A stretch of DNA of 64,000 nucleotides from Candidatus Riflebacteria bacterium HGW-Riflebacteria-2 (GTDB taxonomy: Bacteria; Muiribacteriota; Ozemobacteria; Ozemobacterales; Ozemobacteraceae): positions 1 to 64,000 of the forward strand of contig PGYA01000009.1 of NCBI GenBank assembly GCA_002839435.1, read 5' to 3'. Below are positions 26,529 through 33,647 of the stretch, piece by piece. The position numbers and the translations under genes are program-made. The notes beneath the pieces are model-generated. The model searched no databases, had not been told where the DNA came from, and saw only the letters and a program-made list of their open reading frames with translations. The stretch's first letter is position 1, and each line of letters opens with the position of its first letter.

Positions 26529-26547
26529 GATCTTATATCAGTCGCAA
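26519..26547 (-). promoter_or_regulatory. Sigma70 promoter for ptsI
   Basis: On the minus strand, TTGCGA (26547-26542), a 17-base spacer and TATGAT (26524-26519). This gives a leader of about 20 bases before the ptsI ATG at 26490. Confidence 0.65.
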
Positions 26548-26601
26548 GTTTTTTAGTTATATATCGCCGATTCACAGCACGTTTGAAGCACTGGAGGTAG
26601 T

Positions 26602-27369
26602 ATGCGAATTCTGGTTTGTAATGATGATGGTATAACTGCACCCGGTATCACCGCTCTTGTTGCCGAACTATGTAACCTTGGGCGGGTTATCGTAGTGGCT
26701 CCCGATTCAGAGCGAAGCGCAGCCAGCAGTTCGTTGACTCTTGCTCACCCGCTGCGTGCGCGTGAAGTCACTTTCCCGGCGCCTGTGGAAAAGGCCTATG
26801 CCGTTTCAGGTACGCCGGCCGACTGCGCAAAAATGGGCCTGTCAACTCTTCTGCCCGAAAAACCAGACCTGGTTGTTTCAGGTATCAACTGCGGCCCGAA
26901 CATGTGCGTTGATATCTTTTATTCAGGAACGGTAGCAGCTGCTTTCGAGGGGGCTTTCCGGGGGATTCTCTCGGCTGCCGTATCTCTTGACAGTTACTCG
27001 CCCCGAGCCGATTTTTCTGTCGCGGCAAGGTGGGCGGTGCGCTGTCTTAAAATGCTTGTTGAAGCGAAAGTCGAGCCTGCACGTGTTTATAATATTAATG
27101 TACCCTGTGTGTCCACTACAGAAATTAAGGGCATAAAGCTGACTAGAACGGGCACAATAGATTATCGTGAAGAATACGATCATCGCCAGGATCCTTATGG
27201 TCGCTCATATTACTGGCTCAAGGGAAGCCCTGTAATAGTTGATACAGCCCCGGAGTGCGACATCGTGGCTGTTAAGGCCGGCTATGTTTCTATTACACCG
27301 CTTAAACCTGATTTGACCGATATGACGCTTTACGCTGCTCTCAATGGCAAAATGGTTTTGCCAGAATAA
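26602..27369 (+). CDS. surE: 5'/3'-nucleotidase SurE
   Basis: A 255-residue metal-dependent nucleoside monophosphatase of the SurE family, cytoplasmic, which hydrolyses 5' and 3' NMPs. The N-terminal metal site CNDDGITAPG, the APDSERSAASSSLT loop with the conserved Ser, and VSGINCGPNM with the metal-binding Asn near 95 are all present, followed by YSGTVAAAFEG. The length is typical. Translation starts after TGGAGG. The BirA-type gene begins within the stop codon (TAATG), so the two are coupled. Confidence 0.96.
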   Translation: MRILVCNDDGITAPGITALVAELCNLGRVIVVAPDSERSAASSSLTLAHPLRAREVTFPAPVEKAYAVSGTPADCAKMGLSTLLPEKPDLVVSGINCGPNMCVDIFYSGTVAAAFEGAFRGILSAAVSLDSYSPRADFSVAARWAVRCLKMLVEAKVEPARVYNINVPCVSTTEIKGIKLTRTGTIDYREEYDHRQDPYGRSYYWLKGSPVIVDTAPECDIVAVKAGYVSITPLKPDLTDMTLYAALNGKMVLPE

Positions 27370-28142
27370 TGATTTCCGGGTGTACCCGCATGAAGCTCAG
27401 CCAGGCATTAGCTCTATCAGCTCTTTTTGGCTGTCATCAGATCAGCCAGGTGTGTGAAACGTCTTCTACCAGCGACGATCTAAAACAGGCCTGGGCCTTG
27501 CCGGAAATAAGTCCGCAGATAAGAATTGCCGATTGTCAGACCGCCGGTCGCGGTCAGCATGGTCGTCGCTGGCAGTCCCGGCCTGGGCAGTCTCTGCTTT
27601 TTTCATTTTCTCTGACAGATGTGCAGAATCGTTTCCCTTTGTCGATGATTGCCGGACTTGCACTTTATAAAACTGTGCGTCGGCTGGCATTGCATGACAA
27701 CTCAGGGTTATGGCTGAAGTGGCCCAATGATCTATGGCTTAATCGTGGCAAACTGGCCGGAATTCTTTGCGAAGGATGTTTTATCAAGGCCCGGCAGCAT
27801 TGGGTAATTGGTATCGGAATAAACCTTGCGCCATTGCCAGGCCCAGACTTTCCTGCGGCCAGCCTGTCTGAGCTATCTGCTTGCCATGATCCCGAAGATA
27901 TTCTGTGCGAATTTTTTGCGAATTTTGAAGAGCTTTTATCGGCAGAAGCAGAGGGTTTGGCCCGGGAATGGTCTCTGGCAGCGTCTGTTTTCTGGCAGAC
28001 CAGATTTTTGTTCCTCGGCAGTGATCAACCTGATTTTGTCGGTTTGCCACTGGAGACAGACGCTGATGGCACACTGCTGGTAAAACCTGAACATGAAAAG
28101 AGTCGCCGACTGTTGTCGGCGACTCTTAAACCTCTATTTTGA
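27369..28142 (+). CDS. birA: Biotin-acetyl-CoA-carboxylase ligase (monofunctional BirA type)
   Basis: A 257-residue biotin protein ligase that adenylates biotin and attaches it to carboxylase carrier domains. The ATP/biotin loop DCQTAGRGQHGRRW lies near residue 55, followed by LWLKWPNDLW and the GKLAGILCE strand (Lys near 124), then the GIGINL strand. There is no N-terminal winged helix, so it cannot act as the biotin operon repressor. The start overlaps the surE stop (TAATG); an ATG at 27390 is the alternative. Its last 15 codons contain a perfect hairpin that may terminate transcription. No biotin synthesis or acetyl-CoA carboxylase genes are nearby. Confidence 0.92.
   Translation: MISGCTRMKLSQALALSALFGCHQISQVCETSSTSDDLKQAWALPEISPQIRIADCQTAGRGQHGRRWQSRPGQSLLFSFSLTDVQNRFPLSMIAGLALYKTVRRLALHDNSGLWLKWPNDLWLNRGKLAGILCEGCFIKARQHWVIGIGINLAPLPGPDFPAASLSELSACHDPEDILCEFFANFEELLSAEAEGLAREWSLAASVFWQTRFLFLGSDQPDFVGLPLETDADGTLLVKPEHEKSRRLLSATLKPLF
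28098..28127 (-). terminator. Perfect hairpin inside the 3' end of birA, possible terminator for the convergent gene
   Basis: AAGAGTCGCCGAC (28098-28110) and GTCGGCGACTCTT (28115-28127) form a 13-bp perfect stem with a 4-base loop. On the minus strand it is followed by TTTT-C, serving transcription from 28146-30608. On the plus strand no T run follows. It lies within the coding sequence of birA. Confidence 0.55.
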
Positions 28143-28145
28143 CCG

Positions 28146-30608
28146 CTATTTTTTCGTAACCGGGGTTTTTACGCGATAGCTGAAAGATTGCCCGGCAGCT
28201 TTGCCTGAGACCTGAATATAAGATTCAGGTGAGGGGTTTTTAAAGCTGTAGGCAAAGGCTTCGCCCATGGTTCTGAGGTCGCCGCTGAATTCCTCGCCGC
28301 CATCAGCCATTGTGATGTTTACGCTGTCGAAGGCAACCTGCTTCCCGAGCACTATGTTGAAGATTATTTCGCTTCCAGCCGGCAGAGTGGTCGAAGTCTG
28401 ATTCTGACCTTCGCTGAAGTCGAACGACTGGTAAATTTTGTGGGCCTCTGAGCGTAACCCGATTGAAACAATAAAGTTGTCTTCTTCTACGGGAGTTTCT
28501 TCTTCATCGACTGCTGTCGCTGCGGCGCTGCCGGAAGATGAATTCTGGGTTCGATTGGAAGATGAGGATACTCCATTGGCAGAAGCATATTCGCCGTGAT
28601 ATCCATTTTCGTTTCGTGCTCTGTTGGCAGCAACATCATCTTCGTTGTAACTGCCAGCCTGTTCATCGCCCGACTGATATGAACCTGTGCCATCATAGTT
28701 GTCGCCGCCCCGGCGCTCGCCGGAAGAATTGCCAGAACTGCCACCAGCAGCGTAATCGCTACCATTGCCGGCTCCCTGGCCGTATCCACTGTCTGCTGAG
28801 CTACTACCTTCATCAGAGTTGTATGAGCCGTTTTGTGAACTTCCCTGGCTGCCTGCAGTGTTGTTGGCGTCGTCATAATACTGGCCATTCTCGGTTGCCG
28901 CAGAACTCTCGCTGCTGGTGTCGCCAGATGATTCTGATGAGTTGCCCTGGGATGTCGCACCATCCTGCGCGGCAGAGCTGCCACCTGAGTAACCGCTGTT
29001 ACCGTCGGCCGCTGCCCCCTCCTGACCAGATGAATAGCCAGATGAGCCGTTAGATGATTCAGACGAACTGGAACCAGACGATCCCGCGGAAGCTGACGAA
29101 CTGGAACCAGACGATCCCGCGGAAGCTGACGAACCGTTGTAGCCGGCAGCCTCAGGACCACTGCCAGAGCTGCTGCCTGCCGAATCTGACCCGGCTGCCC
29201 CTGATTCGCCGGAATCTGTAGAAGATGAATTGGCATCAGGATTTGAGTAGAGGTCTGAAAGATCGACCTGCTGAGACTGGCCTTGGCTTGAATGCGAGTA
29301 GCCGCCGACGCTGCCGGAAGAAGAAGTCGAAGTGCTCATTTTCGATGCACTTGACCCATCGGAGGACTGCGTTCCGCGTTGGTTGTCGATTGTGCGGCTG
29401 TCGAATTCAACCTTGCTGACGGGAATCTTAACCTGCATCAGCTTTTTCTTCTGATTGCCTGGCTTGTCTTTGTCGGTTACGTAAACATTGGCCGAATAAT
29501 TTCCTTCTGAGGGCACCCTGAACATGTGCCGGTAATTGCCCATTCTTGTTGCAGCAACCGGGTCGCGTTCCCCTTCTTCGTCAACAATAACCAGAGATAC
29601 GTCTTCCGGGTCGATGTCGTCAGATACTTCGACTGCGATTTTAACGCGGGTGTCTTCCGGGATTCTGAACTTTTCGAGGCCGTAATCACTGGCGGTTTCG
29701 CTGTCGGTATTACTGGCGAAGATTTCTTCGCTGAAATCGGTTGGGTGCTGAATGACAAGTCTAACCTTAGGCGGCGGCAGATTGGCGGGTGCCGGATCAA
29801 TGCCGGGTGTTGCCGGTGTGGTCGCAGCTTGCCCGTCTTTGCCGGGTGTTGCCGGAGTTGATGTGCCGGCAGGGTTTGCTGAACTGCTGTTAGAGTCGGG
29901 GGTTGTCGCTGCAGGAGTTCCGGCTGATGAGCCTGGAGTGCTTGAACTTCCAGGATTGCTGCTTGCACTTGATGACGGCTCGCTGTCTGGAACTTTAGCC
30001 ACCTGAGTTTGCGTTGATGTTGTTTCGTTGACTGGTTTGGCTGGTTCCTGGGTGGGTGTTTTGGCAGTAACTGCGTCTGCTTTGTTGTCGCTTCCCTGGG
30101 CTGCCGGCTCTGGAGTGGTTTTCGCAGGAGCGTCTTTTTTCTTTCCGGTGCCAAAATCAGCTTCATTGTAAGAGTCTGATAAGACATACTTGCCGCCGAC
30201 GTTTTTTACACTCCATTGATAACCTGCACCGCCGCCGGCAAATCCTGTAGAATTTGGTCCTGCCGTATTGATCATAGTGTTTTTAAGGTTGTTGACACTT
30301 GAATTCACGGCGTCTTCCATGCTGTTGGCTGCGTTTGTATCAGAGCTTCGCTGGCCGTCGCTGCTTTCGGTTATCTTGGTGATATCCGGGTTGGCATTGT
30401 CGGCGCCAAGGTCTTTCTGCTGTGCTTCCCACTCTTCCTGGACGTTCTTCATGTGTTCGTCCATTTTCTGCTGATATTCCTGGGCGCGTTTCTGAGCGGC
30501 TGCTTCAGCATCCTTAAAGGAGTCAAATTCAAGGTCGGCAGCGTTAACCACGTTGCCTGTAGATACTAATAACAGGACAAACAATAACCCGGACAGCAGA
30601 TATTTCAT
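28146..30608 (-). CDS. Secreted Ser/Gly-rich low-complexity protein
   Basis: An 820-residue protein with a signal peptide (MKYLL, hydrophobic, cleavage near NAADL). Residues about 25-70 are helical and charged. A Pro/Thr/Ala-rich stretch spans about 160-275. Residues about 280-410 look like Ig-like beta sandwich (VRLVIQHPTDF, SLVIVDEEGE, NYSANVYVTD). A very long Ser/Gly/Asn/Tyr-rich tract fills about 420-705, and a short beta domain ends the chain (IIFNIVLGKQVAFDSVNITMAD). It is probably an extracellular or surface structural protein, with the tract acting as a flexible stalk. Translation starts after GGGAG. An internal exact 33-base tandem duplication shows that the tract grows by slippage. 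The function is unknown. Confidence 0.8.
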   Translation of the reverse strand: MKYLLSGLLFVLLLVSTGNVVNAADLEFDSFKDAEAAAQKRAQEYQQKMDEHMKNVQEEWEAQQKDLGADNANPDITKITESSDGQRSSDTNAANSMEDAVNSSVNNLKNTMINTAGPNSTGFAGGGAGYQWSVKNVGGKYVLSDSYNEADFGTGKKKDAPAKTTPEPAAQGSDNKADAVTAKTPTQEPAKPVNETTSTQTQVAKVPDSEPSSSASSNPGSSSTPGSSAGTPAATTPDSNSSSANPAGTSTPATPGKDGQAATTPATPGIDPAPANLPPPKVRLVIQHPTDFSEEIFASNTDSETASDYGLEKFRIPEDTRVKIAVEVSDDIDPEDVSLVIVDEEGERDPVAATRMGNYRHMFRVPSEGNYSANVYVTDKDKPGNQKKKLMQVKIPVSKVEFDSRTIDNQRGTQSSDGSSASKMSTSTSSSGSVGGYSHSSQGQSQQVDLSDLYSNPDANSSSTDSGESGAAGSDSAGSSSGSGPEAAGYNGSSASAGSSGSSSSASAGSSGSSSSESSNGSSGYSSGQEGAAADGNSGYSGGSSAAQDGATSQGNSSESSGDTSSESSAATENGQYYDDANNTAGSQGSSQNGSYNSDEGSSSADSGYGQGAGNGSDYAAGGSSGNSSGERRGGDNYDGTGSYQSGDEQAGSYNEDDVAANRARNENGYHGEYASANGVSSSSNRTQNSSSGSAAATAVDEEETPVEEDNFIVSIGLRSEAHKIYQSFDFSEGQNQTSTTLPAGSEIIFNIVLGKQVAFDSVNITMADGGEEFSGDLRTMGEAFAYSFKNPSPESYIQVSGKAAGQSFSYRVKTPVTKK
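29062..29133. repeat. Tandem 33-bp duplication in the Ser/Gly-rich gene
   Basis: Two identical 33-base units (29062-29094 and 29095-29127), followed by six more matching bases, encode two copies of an 11-residue Ser/Ala/Gly repeat. The frame is kept because 33 is a multiple of 3. Confidence 0.95.
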
Positions 30609-30744
30609 AATTCAACTCCCTTGCTACTCTCAGGTGGAAATCCCTGTACTAATCATAGACTATAAATTTGAAAAATGACAGCCCTGTTAGATAGTCAGTA
30701 TCAGCTGGCTTTCATTCAAGGTCATCGGTAACGGGCATCAGAAC

Positions 30745-30799
30745 AAATATTTATTGTATAAATAAATATTTTCCTATACATTAATACGGATAAATGTAT
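30745..30799. repeat. Two AT-rich inverted repeats in the divergent 30609-30853 region
   Basis: AAATATTTATT (30745-30755) and AATAAATATTT (30761-30771) are perfect 11-bp arms around GTATA. A second, looser repeat, ATACATT (30776-30782) and AATGTAT (30793-30799), follows directly. They sit between the divergent Ser/Gly-rich gene and the zinc-ribbon gene and look like operator or UP-type sites. No known regulator consensus is matched. Confidence 0.6.
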
Positions 30800-30853
30800 C
30801 ACTTTGTTTCTATCGTTTGTACCTTTTTGACGGTACACTGGGGGAAGTCGAAG

Positions 30854-31222
30854 ATGTCACAAGATTCCAAGCTGATTGCCTGTAGGGTATGTGGTGTAAT
30901 AATGGTTAAGCTGGCACGGGATGTTTGCCCAAAGTGCTTCCAGGAAGAAGAGCAGCTATTTCAGAAAGTGAAAAATTTTTTAAAAGCGAATCCTGGAGCG
31001 ACGTTAGAAGAGGTTGCCAAACATGCTGCCTGTGATATGGAACACGTAGAGGCTCTCATTCGCTCCGGCCGCCTTGAAAGGGCAGGTGTTAAGCGTGTGG
31101 CACACCCATGTCAGCTTTGCCAGGCCACGATTTACGATGGAGTTGTTTGCGCAGAATGTAAGAAGTCCTTGAAAGAACAGGTTAAAATGCTTAAAGACAT
31201 TTCAAAGCCTGATCAAAAATAG
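30854..31222 (+). CDS. YvyF-like zinc-ribbon / helix-turn-helix protein
   Basis: A 122-residue cytoplasmic protein resembling the flagellar-operon family YvyF/TIGR03826. A first CxxC...CxxC zinc ribbon occupies residues about 9-29 (ACRVCG, CPKCF), then a helical region with NPGATLEEVAKHAACDMEHVEALIRSGRL, which looks like a small HTH, then a second zinc ribbon (CQLCQ, CAECK) at about 85-105. The ATG at 30854 is preferred over an upstream in-frame ATG at 30794, which would add an unrelated hydrophobic stretch. It likely binds nucleic acid or protein. Its closest relative in the window is the gene at 63575. No flagellar genes adjoin it. Confidence 0.75.
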   Translation: MSQDSKLIACRVCGVIMVKLARDVCPKCFQEEEQLFQKVKNFLKANPGATLEEVAKHAACDMEHVEALIRSGRLERAGVKRVAHPCQLCQATIYDGVVCAECKKSLKEQVKMLKDISKPDQK

Positions 31223-31313
31223 CGGCTTTCTGTTCTGTGCCAGTTCTTTGCCGCAAGTTTGTCTGGATTTTGACGTTGGCTGCATTAAATTTCTCACCGT
31301 GCTATACAGAATG

Positions 31314-31342
31314 TTGCATTGCCTCTGACTCTGTGCTAGACT
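31314..31342 (+). promoter_or_regulatory. Sigma70 promoter for the 31541-42107 operon
   Basis: TTGCAT at 31314-31319, a 17-base spacer and TAGACT at 31337-31342. The predicted start is near 31349. Confidence 0.55.
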
Positions 31343-31453
31343 TTCTTGGTTTAGAAACCCGGCGGGTGAAAGGTGGCTAGCTCTGCTTTTCGCATGACAG
31401 GTCTCTTTTGTGGGGCAGTTATCGGCTAAAGGCTTTGACTGCGTGCTTTTTGT

Positions 31454-31492
31454 CAGTGTATGAGTCTGGTTAACCAGACTATGCGCTGTTTT
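31454..31492 (+). promoter_or_regulatory. Leader hairpin with T run (attenuator-like)
   Basis: A perfect 18-bp palindrome, AGTCTGGTTAACCAGACT (31463-31480), is extended by outer arms CAGTGTAT and ATGCGCTG that pair with two G-U wobbles. Four T follow. The structure lies 50 bases upstream of the start codon at 31541. Confidence 0.6.
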
Positions 31493-31540
31493 GGGAGAGT
31501 TGCCTGAAACGTTATTCTGTATTGATTTTAGGGAGACGGT

Positions 31541-33622
31541 ATGAATCTAGAAAGCAATGGGGAGATCAGTAACGAATTCTTCAAGAAATTGAACCAGCAG
31601 ATTGTCCAGAAGGACAATCTGATCAAGTTGCTGCAGCTCCAGATCAGAAATCTCAAAACACAGCTGGAATCAGGTGGAGCTGGCGGTGAAGGCGTTGAAG
31701 AGCTGAAGCGAGCTCTCGAAGAGAAATCTGAGGCAGCTGAGCGCTTGCTTTCTGAACTGAACGGCCAGAAGGATCAGTTCGCAGCCCTTGAGCAGCAGAA
31801 GAACGATCAAATAAAGACCCTTAGCCAGCTGCTGGAAGAGCAACAGGGTGGGGGAGGCTCAACTGAAGTCATAGACGATGCGCGTGTTCAGGAACTGGAA
31901 GCTCTTGTTTCGGGGCTTCGCGAAGAACTTGAATCGGAAAAGCAGGCGCGTCTTATCGCTGAATCAGCGTCTGTGTCAACCGGAGCTGGTGATGCCGCCT
32001 CTCTGCAACAGGAAATAGAAAGTCTCAAGCAGGCGGTCGAAGTTGCCCGGGCTGAGCTCGAACAGTCGAATGCAGCTATGCAGCAGATGTCGGCGCAGCT
32101 ACAGGTGCAGGGCGCTGTTGAGTCGTCTGTTCCTGCGGCAGATATGGCCGAGTATCAGAACAAAATTCAGGAACTTGAGCAGGATGTGGTTAACCTGAAA
32201 AACCTGCTTGCCGAAAAAGAAGATGCTGGTGGCGGAATGACGGTTGATCAGCTTGAGCTTGAGCAGTTGCGCGCCAGGGTTGCTGAGCTCGAAGCAGGTA
32301 GTGGGCAGCCGGGTGTCAACATTGATGAAATAGAACGCCTGCGTCAGGAAAGTTCACAATTGGCTGAGGCCAACGCAAAGCTTGCAACGCTACAGAAGGA
32401 TGCCGATTCATTCACTGAAACTGCCATGAAGGTAACAGTGCTCGAATCTGATTGTGCTCAGTTAAACGAAAAGGTGGCAGCTCTCGAAATTGATCGTGAG
32501 AAGCTGGTGGCTGAGAACGAAGCACTTAAAGCAACTGCCGGCGAAGTTCCTGCCGAAGATGTTGGTGCTTACAAACTTGAAATAGTAAAGCTGCGTGAAA
32601 CACTTCAGCAGCGTGAAGACGAGCTTGCCAGGCTGCGTGTTTCTCTTGAATCACGTCAGGATGAAAGCATGAATGATCCGGCCATCCGAGAAGAAGTCGA
32701 GCAATTGACCCAGCAGGTAGCCGATCAGATGCTAGCTATTCAAAATTTTGAAGGAATTTTAAGTAAAACCAGAGATCAGCTTGAAGCCAGAACTCTTGAA
32801 GTTGAAAATCTCAAGGCTCGCCTGGGCAGCAACGAAGCTCCGGTAGAAGAAAAGACTATCAACGTCGAAGGTGACAGCGATATCGTTTCCAGCTTTATTG
32901 ACTTTTTCGATGGGCTTGATTCGGTTATTGCCAAAAACCCGGTGCCTGAACTGCAGATGCTCCATCAGAAACTGCTTGAACGACTGATCATACCCAATCA
33001 GATCAGTTATATGCCCGTTATAGCTGAAAGTTACGATTCGCAGAAACATTATGCTACCGATTACTTCCGCTCTGACAAATTCCCTGAAAGATGCATCGTT
33101 TTTGAAGTTGAAAAGGGTTATCTGAAGGGTGATTCGGTCATCAAGAAGTCAAAGGTGTGGGTGGTGCAGAACCTTTACGACTGCAACTCCTGTCATGCAA
33201 CTCAGAGTAACCCCGACAGCCGATTCTGCCATATGTGTGGTGCTAAAATTACGGCTCCCAACGGGCTGCCTGTCGATAGTCTGCCCGAATTCGAGCCGAC
33301 TCCGATAACTTATCAGCGCTTTGCCGACAGTATGCTGCGGCATGGCAACGCCGACAAGGCCAGAGAATATCTGATGGCTGGACTCGATCTTGACGGCAAT
33401 TTCGCGCCGATCATGACCCGACTGGCCGAAATTCTGGCGCATGAGTCCAAGTTCGCAGACGCCCTTGAACTTTTGCAGAAGGCTAATACAATCAAGCCTG
33501 ATGCCAAGACCAGGGACCTGATACAGGCTATAGAAACCAAGCTGAATATCTTCAAGCAGGCCCAGAGTCTCAAGCTTGCACCGGAAGAATTCGAAAAACT
33601 TCTGAACCTGATTCAAAAGTAA
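31541..33622 (+). CDS. Coiled-coil protein with zinc ribbon and C-terminal TPR
   Basis: A 693-residue cytoplasmic protein. Residues about 10-430 are almost unbroken heptad-type coiled coil, rich in Glu, Gln, Leu and Ala, with a few Gly/Ser breaks near 50, 105 and 150. A globular part of about 90 residues follows (about 445-535), then a four-Cys zinc ribbon (CNSC and CHMCG, about 548-567) and TPR repeats (about 590-690). Translation starts after AGGGAGA. It heads the run containing valS, tyrS and thrS and is only 25 bases from valS. It is probably a scaffold or tether. Whether it has a role in translation is unknown; position is the only hint. Confidence 0.8.
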   Translation: MNLESNGEISNEFFKKLNQQIVQKDNLIKLLQLQIRNLKTQLESGGAGGEGVEELKRALEEKSEAAERLLSELNGQKDQFAALEQQKNDQIKTLSQLLEEQQGGGGSTEVIDDARVQELEALVSGLREELESEKQARLIAESASVSTGAGDAASLQQEIESLKQAVEVARAELEQSNAAMQQMSAQLQVQGAVESSVPAADMAEYQNKIQELEQDVVNLKNLLAEKEDAGGGMTVDQLELEQLRARVAELEAGSGQPGVNIDEIERLRQESSQLAEANAKLATLQKDADSFTETAMKVTVLESDCAQLNEKVAALEIDREKLVAENEALKATAGEVPAEDVGAYKLEIVKLRETLQQREDELARLRVSLESRQDESMNDPAIREEVEQLTQQVADQMLAIQNFEGILSKTRDQLEARTLEVENLKARLGSNEAPVEEKTINVEGDSDIVSSFIDFFDGLDSVIAKNPVPELQMLHQKLLERLIIPNQISYMPVIAESYDSQKHYATDYFRSDKFPERCIVFEVEKGYLKGDSVIKKSKVWVVQNLYDCNSCHATQSNPDSRFCHMCGAKITAPNGLPVDSLPEFEPTPITYQRFADSMLRHGNADKAREYLMAGLDLDGNFAPIMTRLAEILAHESKFADALELLQKANTIKPDAKTRDLIQAIETKLNIFKQAQSLKLAPEEFEKLLNLIQK

Positions 33623-33647
33623 TATTCACAACAACAGGAACCAGATT

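Larger units (their letters stand above)
31223..31540 (+). other. 318-base non-coding leader region before the coiled-coil/aminoacyl-tRNA synthetase operon
   Basis: I found no gene here. It holds a promoter (31314-31342), an untranslated leader of about 190 bases and a strong hairpin (31454-31488) followed by TTTT. It contains no T-box motif and no riboswitch class that I recognise. Confidence 0.7.

Noticed and set aside
29062..29133. CRISPR-like repeat
   Set aside because: Only two adjacent units without spacers, inside a coding sequence and in frame. This is a tandem duplication.
30794..30853. Upstream ATG for the YvyF-like gene, adding 20 residues
   Set aside because: The added stretch is hydrophobic and unlike the family start. 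ATG 30854 has GGGGAAG upstream.
31349..31540. T-box leader before the synthetase operon
   Set aside because: The T-box core motif (AGGGUGGNACCGCG) and a specifier loop are absent, and the operon carries synthetases for three amino acids.
31223..31540. Small RNA or tRNA gene
   Set aside because: No tRNA cloverleaf or T-loop motif is present. The hairpin is best explained as leader structure of the downstream gene.
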